Shown here one piece after another: positions 1 through 6,993 of a DNA stretch of 14,217 nucleotides. This stretch comes from JBFHNV01 sp965365655 (GTDB lineage Bacteria; Pseudomonadota; Gammaproteobacteria; HK1). How positions within the stretch are numbered: the first letter of the stretch is position 1; every line of letters begins with the position of its first letter. The notes under the pieces are model-generated. The model was given only the letters and a program-made list of their open reading frames with translations. It was not told the DNA's origin and did no database searches. Made by a program: the position numbers and the translations under genes. The stretch lies in contig CBDUCN010000112.1 of assembly GCA_965365655.1 (NCBI GenBank), forward strand, positions 1-14,217. The letters run 5' to 3'.

Positions 1-121
1 AGTTCTTCACCCACTCGCTGATGCCCAGCAGGTTGAAGTTGGTCGCGCTGATGAAGTAGATGGGCGTCTCGTTGCGGTGGAAGAACCGCCGGATGTCCGA
101 GATGTCGTTGAGCTTCTTCAT
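1..121 (-). CDS. N-terminal fragment of a putative ATP-grasp (biotin carboxylase-like) protein
   Basis: Only the first 40 codons are inside the window; the rest lies beyond the left edge. The peptide begins MKKLNDISDIRRFFHRNETP and continues with IYFISATNFNLLG. The start ATG (121-119) overlaps the stop of the upstream decarboxylase (120-118) in an ATGA junction, and a GGAG Shine-Dalgarno sits at 133-130 with an 8-nt spacer, so the start is well supported. From memory of similar proteobacterial neighbourhoods, this N-terminus resembles proteins annotated as 'biotin carboxylase'/ATP-grasp next to such decarboxylases. No ATP-grasp motif lies in the visible part, so the family name is a recollection and not something the sequence proves. 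The gene itself is secure; its function is not. Confidence 0.6.
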   Translation of the reverse strand, partial: MKKLNDISDIRRFFHRNETPIYFISATNFNLLGISEWVKN

Positions 122-2934
122 TCGTTGGTCTCCCCCTCGGTTTTCTGTATTGCACCGAGCACGTTGCCCGTTCGCGCGGTAGCCGCAGCCATCGCCTCGG
201 TCGTGAACACCCGCAGGCCCAGCTCCGGGCGGTATCCGTGGATTTCCTTCACGTCCAGGGCGCGCAGGAAATGCAGAATCTCCGCGCTCACCACCTGCCC
301 GGGAACCAGGATCGGGAATCCCGGCGGGTAGGGGATGACGAAGCTGCTCGCGACCAGCTCACGGCCGGACTCCATGGCCTGGTCGATGCTGCCGTCGTCC
401 AGCGACAGATACTCGCAGTTCGCGTCGTCGTAGGACAGGAAGTACGCATCGCGCAGCCGGCCGTCCGGGGTACCCGACAGGCCGCGGAACGCCTCGTGGA
501 AATGGCTGAAGTCGGGCAGCGGCGGGAGGTCCACCGTGTAGGAGCGCACCCGCTTCTCGTGGATGCGTCGCTCGACGGGGCTCATCTCGTCGTAGCGCTG
601 GTCCAGCTCCTTCGCGATCTTCACGAGGACGCCGAGCAGGTACGCGACCGAGCTTCGCGTCGTCCCGATGTTGGTCATGAACAGAACGGTGTTCCGGGAC
701 GTCTTGTTGATCTGGATCCCGAACTTGTCCATCAGATACTTGTTCTTGAACGTGTCACCGTCGATGCCGGTCTTGCCCAGATACAGCGTGATCCGCGTGG
801 GGTCGACGACGAACTCGTCGGTGACCCATGCGCGCTCCATGCCCTGCCAGCCGGTCTCGGGATCGTAGTACGACTCGATTCCGGACGGCCGGAACTCGCC
901 GGGAATCATGTCGCCGGCGGTGAGCACGCTGAAGTGGCGGCGCAGCAACGCGTTGCAGGTGATCTGCTCGCGCAGCGTCATCGCCAGCTCGATCTGCTTC
1001 TGCACCAGCTCGAAGCCCTCGAGCTCCACCTGACGCCGGCCCACGTCCAGCGAGGCGACGATCTGGTAGTTGGGTGACGTCGACAGGTGGGTCATGTAGG
1101 CCTCGTGGAAGGGCTCCTCCGCCTTCTGCCGGAAGTCCTGGTCGTAGACGTGGATCATCGAGCCCTGGCGCAGCGAGGTGAGCGTCTTGTGGGTGGACTG
1201 CGTCGCGTACACGCGAACCCGCGCCCGGTCCGGGTCCGGCAGCAGCCTGCGCTCCAGCAGCGCCTGGTCACTGTCGCCCGCCGCCTCGAGCTCCGCGCGC
1301 TGCGCCTCCCAGGCCGCGCGGTACTCCGCAGTCTGGAACCTGCGCCGCAGTCGCCGCGCCGTCGCCATCGCGGTGCGCTGGCGGTAGGTCGGCGTGAAGG
1401 CCGCGAACGCGAACCAGGCCTCGTCCCACAGGAACACGAGGTCCGGCTTGATGGCCAGGCACTCCTCCATCACCCGCTCGACGTTGTAGACGAGGCCGTC
1501 GAAGGTGCAGTTGGTGAGCAGCAGCATCTTCACCTTGCCGAGGTCGCCGGTACGCCGGTAGTCGAGCAGGCGCTCCTTGATCTCGCGAAGCGGGACCGCG
1601 CCGTACATCGAGTACTGGTGCAGCGGGTACGAGTCCAGGTAGTCGACCCGCGCCCCGGCCAGCACCATGCCGTAGTGGTGCGACTTGTGACAGTCGTGGT
1701 CCACCAGCACGATGTCGCCCGGCTGAACCAGCGCCTGCACCACCACCTTGTTGGCCGTCGAGGTGCCGTTGGTGATGAAGAAGCTCTGTCGCGAGCCGAA
1801 CGCGCGTGCGGCCAGCTCCTGCGCCGTCTTGATGGGGCCGGTAGGCTGCAGCAGCGAATCGAGGCCCCCGGACGTCGCGGACGTCTCGGCGAGAAAGATG
1901 TTCACGCCGTAGAACTCCGCCATGTCCTGGATCCAGTGCGACTTGATCACCGACTTGCCGCGCGAGATCGGCATCGCGTGGAACACGCCGGTGGGCTGCC
2001 GGCTGTACTCCTTGAGTGCGGTGAAGAACGGTGTCTGGTAGCGCTGGTTCACGCCGCGCAGCAGCGACAGGTGCTGCTCGAGATAGTCCATCTCGCGATA
2101 GAAGATGCGCTTGAAGTGCTCGACGTCGCCGCTCGCCGCGTGCTCCACCGCAACGTCGGTCACCAGGTAGAGATCCAGTTCCGGGCGCAGCTCGGCGATC
2201 TTGCGTCCGAGCAGGATGCTGCGCTCGGTGTCGGTGAGCTGCTCGATCTCCTCGTCGTCCAGTCCTTCCAGGTAGCGGCGGAGAATCTCGAGCTGGTGGC
2301 GTGAACGGAACGGGAAGCCGTAACGGATCACCACCGCCTGGATGTTGTAGTTGAACAGCACCGCGATCAGCGCGTCCTCGAAGCTGGGGACGACGACGGT
2401 GTCGTAGACGAAGCGGTCCTCCGGGCGGCGCACGCGGTGGAAACCGGCCCGGATCGCGCTCTCCTCCTGCTGCGTCAGCTCGTCGACGATCAACACCTCG
2501 AAGTAGGGCCGGGACGACGTGCTGTACTCGAACTGGTCGCGCAGCGCCTCGATGTCCTCGCCGCCCTCTTCGCCGAATTCGTCCTCGGAGATGTCGATGC
2601 TGTGCCGGCGGTAGGAATGGCTCACCAGCGCCCGGACCAGGCGCGCGATCACCCTCGCGAGCCCCGCATGGTCCTCGAGCTCGAACAGCCGCCACAGATA
2701 GCGAAAGTCCTCGCGCGACGGGAACGCGGTGTAGTCCTCGATGGTCTGCAGGAGGTTCAGCTCCTCGCGCAGCTCGTCGCGGCGTTCGGAGATGTCGCCG
2801 CCGCGCGCAGCCCTGGCGGCGATTCGGGCGCTGTGGGATTTCGCGGTCTGCCAGGTGTCGAAGCGCAGCTGGGAGAGGTTGTAGTAGTAGTTCAGCGAGC
2901 GGCGCGCGGGGCTCGCGGGAGTACCGTCGTTCAT
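118..2934 (-). CDS. Orn/Lys/Arg-type PLP-dependent decarboxylase, long form
   Basis: This is a fold-type I PLP enzyme of the bacterial ornithine/lysine/arginine decarboxylase family, expected to remove the alpha-carboxyl of a basic amino acid in the cytoplasm. Numbered from the first of two adjacent ATGs (939 aa), a charged N-terminal region covers about 1-145 and a receiver-like wing domain follows (YFEVLIVDEL at about 145, FEDALIAVLF near 186). The PLP core has SATSGGLDS (353-361), FFITNGTSTANK (386-397), the cofactor Asp in DEAW (D505) and the Schiff-base Lys in STHKTLTSLRQGS (K584). The C-terminal domain carries YPPGFPILVPG (870-880). ATGs lie at 2937 and 2934; GGAG at 2945-2942 is 4 nt from the first and 7 nt from the second, so I chose the second. 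The start overlaps the hydrolase stop, and the end overlaps the next gene (ATGA). It is longer than E. coli LdcI (715 aa), partly through an insert before the active Lys. Substrate choice cannot be read from sequence. Confidence 0.9.
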   Translation of the reverse strand: MNDGTPASPARRSLNYYYNLSQLRFDTWQTAKSHSARIAARAARGGDISERRDELREELNLLQTIEDYTAFPSREDFRYLWRLFELEDHAGLARVIARLVRALVSHSYRRHSIDISEDEFGEEGGEDIEALRDQFEYSTSSRPYFEVLIVDELTQQEESAIRAGFHRVRRPEDRFVYDTVVVPSFEDALIAVLFNYNIQAVVIRYGFPFRSRHQLEILRRYLEGLDDEEIEQLTDTERSILLGRKIAELRPELDLYLVTDVAVEHAASGDVEHFKRIFYREMDYLEQHLSLLRGVNQRYQTPFFTALKEYSRQPTGVFHAMPISRGKSVIKSHWIQDMAEFYGVNIFLAETSATSGGLDSLLQPTGPIKTAQELAARAFGSRQSFFITNGTSTANKVVVQALVQPGDIVLVDHDCHKSHHYGMVLAGARVDYLDSYPLHQYSMYGAVPLREIKERLLDYRRTGDLGKVKMLLLTNCTFDGLVYNVERVMEECLAIKPDLVFLWDEAWFAFAAFTPTYRQRTAMATARRLRRRFQTAEYRAAWEAQRAELEAAGDSDQALLERRLLPDPDRARVRVYATQSTHKTLTSLRQGSMIHVYDQDFRQKAEEPFHEAYMTHLSTSPNYQIVASLDVGRRQVELEGFELVQKQIELAMTLREQITCNALLRRHFSVLTAGDMIPGEFRPSGIESYYDPETGWQGMERAWVTDEFVVDPTRITLYLGKTGIDGDTFKNKYLMDKFGIQINKTSRNTVLFMTNIGTTRSSVAYLLGVLVKIAKELDQRYDEMSPVERRIHEKRVRSYTVDLPPLPDFSHFHEAFRGLSGTPDGRLRDAYFLSYDDANCEYLSLDDGSIDQAMESGRELVASSFVIPYPPGFPILVPGQVVSAEILHFLRALDVKEIHGYRPELGLRVFTTEAMAAATARTGNVLGAIQKTEGETNE

Positions 2935-3869
2935 CATCCGTCTCCGTGGCCGTGCAGCTGCGCGCTGCGCTCGTGGATCAGCACCTGCGCGTCGTGCTCG
3001 GTGGCCGGCGCGACCATCGGCCGGCGGTGCTTCTCCAGCGCGCCCAGGGACTGCAGGTAGCTGTGGTCGAAGCCGTCGTGGCGGTAGACGCTGAAATCCA
3101 CGTGCCGGTCGCGGAAGCTCTTCAGCGGCTGGCCCAGGCCGCGGATCCCCACCTCGCGCTCGCGCCGTACGCGCTCGAGGTTGATCTCGATGGGCATCAG
3201 CTCCTCGCCGACATTCGCCTGGTGGATCACGTTGCCGTGCGGACCGACGATGGTGGACAGCCCGTAGCCGCCGGCGCCGATGCCGTTGATGTCGAAGAAG
3301 AAGCACTGGTTCTGCGCCGCGCTCGCGCGCGCGATCGCGAGCTCCACGTCGCGGTCCAGCGTGTCGGTGAGCGTGGGGTGCAGGATCACCTCCGCGCCCA
3401 TCGCCGCGAGGGTGCGCGTGGTCTCCGGGAACCACATGTCGTAGCAGATCGACACCCCGAAGCGCCCCACCTCGGGCACGTCGAACACCACGAACTCGGT
3501 GCCCGACGCGATGCCGTGCTCGTACGGACGGAACGGGAACATCTTGCGGTGCCGGGCGACCACGTGCCCCTCCGGGTTGATCACCGGCGCGGTGTTGTAG
3601 ATCTGCCCGTCGCGGCGCTCGAACAGCGACCCCGGGATCAGCCAGATGCCGTGCCGGCGCGCCATCTCCTGGAACGCCTCCTCGGCGGGGCCGGGCAGGC
3701 TCTGCGCGTGCTCCGGGCTCGGACCGAACGCGCACAGCTCGCTGAACACCACCATCTGCACCCAGGGGTAGCGCATCATCAGGATGTTCAGGCGCTCGTC
3801 CATGCCCGGGAGGTTCGACGTGACCGCGGAGACGTGCATCTGCACGCCGGCGATGGAGAATGGAATCAT
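2934..3869 (-). CDS. Nitrilase-superfamily carbon-nitrogen hydrolase
   Basis: The 311-aa protein is a member of the nitrilase/amidase superfamily, which hydrolyses non-peptide C-N bonds by a Glu-Lys-Cys triad. The triad is visible as E44 (VVFSELCAFGP), K109 (ARHRKMFPF) and C142 (VSICYDMWFPE), with the usual spacing and length. No signal peptide is present, so it is cytoplasmic. The start ATG at 3869-3867 opens the conserved first strand (MIPFSIAGVQMHVS); the ribosome site is weak (GCAGG about 8 nt upstream). Its stop (2936-2934) overlaps the start of the decarboxylase, and it is the first gene of the three-gene unit. N-carbamoylputrescine amidase (AguB) is an obvious comparison because of the decarboxylase neighbour. 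However, no agmatine deiminase is visible and the substrate cannot be assigned. Family confidence is high and specificity is unknown. Confidence 0.9.
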   Translation of the reverse strand: MIPFSIAGVQMHVSAVTSNLPGMDERLNILMMRYPWVQMVVFSELCAFGPSPEHAQSLPGPAEEAFQEMARRHGIWLIPGSLFERRDGQIYNTAPVINPEGHVVARHRKMFPFRPYEHGIASGTEFVVFDVPEVGRFGVSICYDMWFPETTRTLAAMGAEVILHPTLTDTLDRDVELAIARASAAQNQCFFFDINGIGAGGYGLSTIVGPHGNVIHQANVGEELMPIEINLERVRREREVGIRGLGQPLKSFRDRHVDFSVYRHDGFDHSYLQSLGALEKHRRPMVAPATEHDAQVLIHERSAQLHGHGDG

Positions 3870-3922
3870 TGGGGTGCCTGCTGGCTGGACGGCGCGGAAG
3901 CCGGGAGTCGGTGTCGTCCGAA

Positions 3923-3950
3923 ACTTAACGCACGGCCGATGCCCCCTCAA
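3923..3950 (-). promoter_or_regulatory. Possible sigma70-like promoter for the hydrolase-decarboxylase operon
   Basis: Read on the minus strand, TTGAGG (3950-3945) and TTAAGT (3928-3923) are separated by 16 bp in one of the few AT-rich patches of the region, 54 bp upstream of the hydrolase ATG. Matches to consensus are 4/6 and 3/6, so this is only a candidate. Confidence 0.25.
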
Positions 3951-4167
3951 GGAAACAGGCGCCGGTGTTTGCCGAGGGTGTCGGGCGGCCGCCGCGCGAC
4001 GGGCTCCGGAGACCGCGCGAGGCCGGTGACGCCCCGTCAACCGTTTGAATCGACTGGAATCTCCCGGGCCCTCGGTGCGCGCGAGCGCCGCCGCGGCGCC
4101 GCACGCGGTTTTCGAGATACTTAACACGCCGCGGATGCGTGCGCGGCGCACCTGCGCGGCGGCCCTG

Positions 4168-4173
4168 TACACT
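4168..4173 (+). promoter_or_regulatory. -10-like hexamer directly before the acyltransferase start
   Basis: TACACT (5/6 match to TATAAT) ends 8 bp before the GTG start at 4182. Transcription would begin at about 4180-4182, giving a leaderless or near-leaderless mRNA, which agrees with the absence of a Shine-Dalgarno. No -35 is recognisable at 16-18 bp upstream. Confidence 0.4.
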
Positions 4174-4181
4174 GCGCGCCC

Positions 4182-4937
4182 GTGAGCCGTCCCGTGTCCC
4201 TGCCCACCGCCCTGCGCTCGGCGCTGTTCGCCGTCGCGATCGCGCTCCTCACGATGGTCTGGGCGCTGGTGTCGCTCGCGACCTTCCCGCTCCCGTACCC
4301 CGTGCGCTACCGGGTGATCAGCCGCTGGAACGCGGCGGTGCGCTGGCTGCTGCGGGTCGTGGTGCGGCTCGACTACCGCATCGAGGGCGCACAGAACGTG
4401 CCGGACACCCCGTGCATCGTGTTCAGCAAGCACGAGTCGGCGTGGGAGACGATCATCTTCCCGCTGATCTTCGTGCCCCAGACGTGGGTGCTGAAACGCG
4501 AGCTGCTGCGTCTCCCGTTCTTCGGCTGGGGGCTCGGGCTGCTCGACCCGATCGCGATCGACCGCAAGGCGGGCAGCGCCGCGCTGCAGCAGGTGATCAC
4601 CCAGGGCCGCGAGCGGCTCGCGCGCGGGATCTGGGTGGTGATCTTCCCCGAGGGCACCCGCGTCGCCCCGGGCACCCGGCGCCGCTACAAGCAGGGCGGC
4701 GCCAGCCTCGCGGCCGCCACCGGCACCCCGGTGCTGCCGGTGGCGCTGGACTCGGGCGACTACTGGGGCCGCAACAGCTTCATCAAGCACCCCGGCATGG
4801 TGCGGGTGGTGATCGGCGAGCCCATCGACACCCGGGGCCTGGGCGCGGGCGAGATCAACCGCCGCGCGGAAGCCTGGATCGAGGCCACGGTGGCGCAGCT
4901 TCGCGCCGCGCGGGCGGCGACGGCGGCGCCGGGCTGA
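4182..4937 (+). CDS. Lysophospholipid acyltransferase family protein (PlsC-like)
   Basis: This 251-aa protein belongs to the PlsC glycerolipid acyltransferase family, most likely a 1-acylglycerol-3-phosphate acyltransferase that makes phosphatidic acid at the inner membrane. An N-terminal hydrophobic segment (about residues 11-36) would anchor it. The catalytic block is H84-ESAW-E89, an HX4E form of the usual HX4D. The glycerol-phosphate binding block FPEGTR is at 155-160. The GTG at 4182 is chosen because it puts the membrane segment at the normal distance; the next ATG (4253) would cut into that segment. No Shine-Dalgarno is visible. It stands alone, 70 bp upstream of the next gene. A different lysophospholipid acceptor is possible, so I give no gene symbol. 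Confidence 0.88.
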   Translation: MSRPVSLPTALRSALFAVAIALLTMVWALVSLATFPLPYPVRYRVISRWNAAVRWLLRVVVRLDYRIEGAQNVPDTPCIVFSKHESAWETIIFPLIFVPQTWVLKRELLRLPFFGWGLGLLDPIAIDRKAGSAALQQVITQGRERLARGIWVVIFPEGTRVAPGTRRRYKQGGASLAAATGTPVLPVALDSGDYWGRNSFIKHPGMVRVVIGEPIDTRGLGAGEINRRAEAWIEATVAQLRAARAATAAPG

Positions 4938-5007
4938 GCCGGCTGCTTGAAGGCGCGCCGGGCGGGCAGTACGGTTGCCGGCTCAGAGGTTTCACGGGTC
5001 ACTACCC

Positions 5008-5436
5008 ATGGCAGCGGTGTTCTCCACGTTCCTGCGCGGCCTGGTCGGCATCGCCGCCAGCGTGCTGCTGGTCGCGGTCGTCTGGACCCTGTACGTGCAG
5101 CGCGACGCCGTGAGCCGCGTCACGGCGCCGCTCGTGAACCTGCTGGTTCCCGGATCGACGTCGGCGGAAGCGGCCGCGGACGCCGCGCCTGCGCCGGCAG
5201 CGCCGGCCGCCGGCAGCGCGGCTGCGGAGACCCCACCCGCGACGGACACGGCGGCCGCGGCGCCGGCGGCCGGCGGCGGAGCGACCGCGACGGCCGCCGC
5301 GCGCGAGACCGGATCCGGCGCCGCGGCGGACACGGAACAGAGCGCGCCCGCGGCCGGCGCCGAGGCCGGGCCGGCCCCGGACGGGACCGCGCCGGGAGCC
5401 GCGACCGACGCGAGCGCGCCCGGGCGCCGCCCGTGA
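5008..5436 (+). CDS. Small single-pass membrane protein with Ala/Gly/Pro-rich tail, unknown function
   Basis: I do not recognise this 142-aa protein. It has a short N-terminus, one clear transmembrane helix (about residues 8-30, LRGLVGIAASVLLVAVVWTL), then about 30 ordinary residues. From about residue 50 to the end comes a low-complexity tail of Ala, Gly, Pro, Thr and Glu/Asp. That layout suggests a membrane anchor with a disordered extension, as seen in some envelope proteins. The ATG at 5008 is preferred because it directly precedes the membrane helix; a TTG at 4975 in the same frame is possible. A TACGGT at 4971-4976 might be a -10. Its stop overlaps the GTG start of hemB (GTGA, 5433-5436), so the two are likely co-translated. 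Codon usage and the helix support a real gene. Confidence 0.65.
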   Translation: MAAVFSTFLRGLVGIAASVLLVAVVWTLYVQRDAVSRVTAPLVNLLVPGSTSAEAAADAAPAPAAPAAGSAAAETPPATDTAAAAPAAGGGATATAAARETGSGAAADTEQSAPAAGAEAGPAPDGTAPGAATDASAPGRRP

Positions 5437-6440
5437 ACACCGCAGACCGCCGGTTCCCCGCCACGCGCATGCGCCGTATGCGCCGCGACGCGTTCTCGCG
5501 CCGCCTGATGCGCGAGTCCACCCTCGCCGCCGGCGACCTGATCTGGCCGGTGTTCGTGATCGAGGGCGGCGGCGCCCGCGAGCCCGTACCGTCCATGCCG
5601 GGCGTGGAACGCCTCAGCGTGGACCTGCTGCTGGATGCCGCCGCGCAGGCCGCAGAGCTCGGGGTGAGTGCGGTGGCGCTGTTCCCCAACCTGCCGGGCA
5701 GCCTGCGCAGCGACGACGCCGCGCAGGCCTGGAACCCCGAGGGCCTGGTGCAGCGCGCGGTACGCAACCTCAAGCGCGAGGTGCCGGGCCTCGGCGTGAT
5801 CACCGACGTGGCCCTCGATCCCTACACCTCCCACGGCCAGGACGGGCTCATCGACGACAGCGGATACGTCGTGAACGATCTCACGGTGGAGGCGCTGCAG
5901 CGCCAGGCCCTGTCTCACGCCCGCGCGGGCGCCGACGTCGTCGCGCCGTCGGACATGATGGACGGGCGCATCGGCGGCATCCGCGAGGTGCTGGAGACGG
6001 AGGGCTTCGTCAACACCCGCATCCTCGCCTACTCGGCGAAGTACGCGTCGTGCTTCTACGGCCCGTTCCGCGACGCGGTCGGCGCGACCGCGACCCTGGG
6101 CGGCGCCGACAAGTACAGCTACCAGATGGACCCCGCGAACAGCGACGAGGCGCTGCACGAGGTCGCCACGGATCTGCGCGAGGGCGCGGACATGGTGATG
6201 GTGAAGCCGGGGCTCCCGTACCTGGACGTGGTGCGCCGGGTGAAGGACACGTTCGGCGTGCCCACCTTCGCCTACCAGGTGAGCGGCGAGTACTCCATGC
6301 TGATGGCCGCCATCGGCAACGGCTGGCTGGACGAGCGCCCGGCGATCCTGGAATCGCTCACCGCGTTCAAGCGCGCGGGCGCCGACGGCGTCCTGACCTA
6401 CTTCGCGCTGCAGGCGGCGCGCTGGCTGCGCGACGGCTGA
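5433..6440 (+). CDS. hemB: Delta-aminolevulinic acid dehydratase (porphobilinogen synthase)
   Basis: HemB condenses two 5-aminolevulinate molecules to porphobilinogen in tetrapyrrole (heme) synthesis, as a cytoplasmic homo-octamer. The 335-aa product has the two active-site lysines, K203 (AYSAKYASCFYGPFRDA) and the Schiff-base K258 (MVMVKPGLPYLD), and the C-terminal QVSGEYSM and KRAGADGVLTYFA blocks. The segment DVALDPYTSHGQDG lacks the Zn-binding cysteines of the E. coli type and resembles the Pseudomonas Mg-dependent type. The GTG at 5433 is chosen because the following residues (FPATRMRRMRRDAFSRR) align in position with the Pseudomonas N-terminus; it overlaps the upstream stop by 4 bp. Length is typical. 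A GC hairpin follows the stop by 22 bp. Confidence 0.97.
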   Translation: MNTADRRFPATRMRRMRRDAFSRRLMRESTLAAGDLIWPVFVIEGGGAREPVPSMPGVERLSVDLLLDAAAQAAELGVSAVALFPNLPGSLRSDDAAQAWNPEGLVQRAVRNLKREVPGLGVITDVALDPYTSHGQDGLIDDSGYVVNDLTVEALQRQALSHARAGADVVAPSDMMDGRIGGIREVLETEGFVNTRILAYSAKYASCFYGPFRDAVGATATLGGADKYSYQMDPANSDEALHEVATDLREGADMVMVKPGLPYLDVVRRVKDTFGVPTFAYQVSGEYSMLMAAIGNGWLDERPAILESLTAFKRAGADGVLTYFALQAARWLRDG

Positions 6441-6462
6441 GCCGTCCGGCGTTTCCCCGACT

Positions 6463-6484
6463 GCGGCGCGAGAGAGCGCGCCGC
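6463..6484. terminator. Candidate bidirectional terminator hairpin between hemB and purE
   Basis: A perfect 8-bp stem, GCGGCGCG (6463-6470) and CGCGCCGC (6477-6484), closes the loop AGAGAG. It lies in the 49-bp gap between two convergent genes, where a terminator for both is expected. There is no T-run on either side, so it is not a canonical intrinsic terminator. Confidence 0.5.
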
Positions 6485-6489
6485 CGTGA

Positions 6490-6993
6490 TCAGTCCTCCG
6501 GCCAGCGCCGGCTGACGCGCGCGGCCTTGCGCTCGACGAGCTCCTCGAGGTCGCGCTTGTAGGCCTCGATGCGGTCCATCAGCGCCGCGTCACCCACCGC
6601 CAGGATCTGTGCCGCCAGCAGGCCCGCGTTGCGCGCGCCGTTGATCGCCACGGTGGCCACCGGCACGCCCGCCGGCATCTGCACGATGGACAGCAGCGAG
6701 TCCTCGCCGGCCAGCAGCGTGCTCGCCACCGGCACGCCGATCACGGGCAGCGGCGTGACGGCGGCCACCATGCCCGGAAGGTGCGCGGCGCCGCCGGCGC
6801 CGGCGACGATGACGCCCAGACCCCGGCCGCGCGCGTCGCGCGCGTACTCCATCATCCGCACCGGCGTGCGGTGCGCGGAGACCACCGTGATCTCGTGGGG
6901 CACGCCCAGCTCGGCGAGCGCCTCCGCGGCAGCGCTCATGACCTCGAGGTCCGAGTCGCTGCCCATGATGATGCCCACCCTCGGTTGACTCAT
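6490..6993 (-). CDS. purE: 5-(carboxyamino)imidazole ribonucleotide mutase
   Basis: PurE class I converts N5-CAIR to CAIR in de novo purine synthesis. The 167-aa protein shows MGSDSDLEVM (10-19), VVSAHRTP (37-44, with the catalytic His41), AGAGGAAHLPGM (64-75) and DSLLSIVQMPAGVPVAT (98-114), all hallmarks of bacterial N5-CAIR mutase, and the family's normal length. The ATG at 6993 overlaps the purK stop in an ATGA junction. A full AGGAGG Shine-Dalgarno inside the purK 3' end (7003-6998) lies 4 nt from the ATG, so the start is firm. It is transcribed after purK and works directly on its product. Confidence 0.97.
   Translation of the reverse strand: MSQPRVGIIMGSDSDLEVMSAAAEALAELGVPHEITVVSAHRTPVRMMEYARDARGRGLGVIVAGAGGAAHLPGMVAAVTPLPVIGVPVASTLLAGEDSLLSIVQMPAGVPVATVAINGARNAGLLAAQILAVGDAALMDRIEAYKRDLEELVERKAARVSRRWPED

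Larger units (their letters stand above)
3870..4181. other. 312-bp divergent intergenic region
   Basis: This stretch lies between the start of the minus-strand hydrolase and the plus-strand acyltransferase. It must hold both promoters. I see no convincing reading frame of its own: frames crossing it lack a start context and codon pattern, and belong to shadow ORFs. Notable content is a direct repeat of ACTTAAC at 3923-3929 and 4119-4125, the weak promoter at 3923-3950, and the -10-like TACACT at 4168-4173. The rest is GC-rich and shows no clear hairpin with a T-run. Confidence 0.6.

Noticed and set aside
238..2304. Long plus-strand open frames (279 and 405 codons) opposite the decarboxylase
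   Set aside because: They mirror the strong GC codon bias of the real minus-strand gene. The translations are Arg/Val/His/Leu-rich with no recognisable domain, while the minus strand has clear family motifs throughout.
2938..3735. In-frame extension of the decarboxylase through the hydrolase gene, suggesting a fusion
   Set aside because: That part is a shadow frame of the hydrolase, which has its own intact triad in another frame. The decarboxylase has its own GGAG and ATG.
5160..5430. Possible tandem repeat in the Ala-rich tail coding region
   Set aside because: The sequence is compositionally biased (GCG/GCC codons), but I find no regular repeat unit.
4947..5432. Upstream extension of the hemB frame
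   Set aside because: The translation before 5433 is Arg/Gly-rich noise overlapping the small membrane-protein gene, and HemB homology begins at the GTG.
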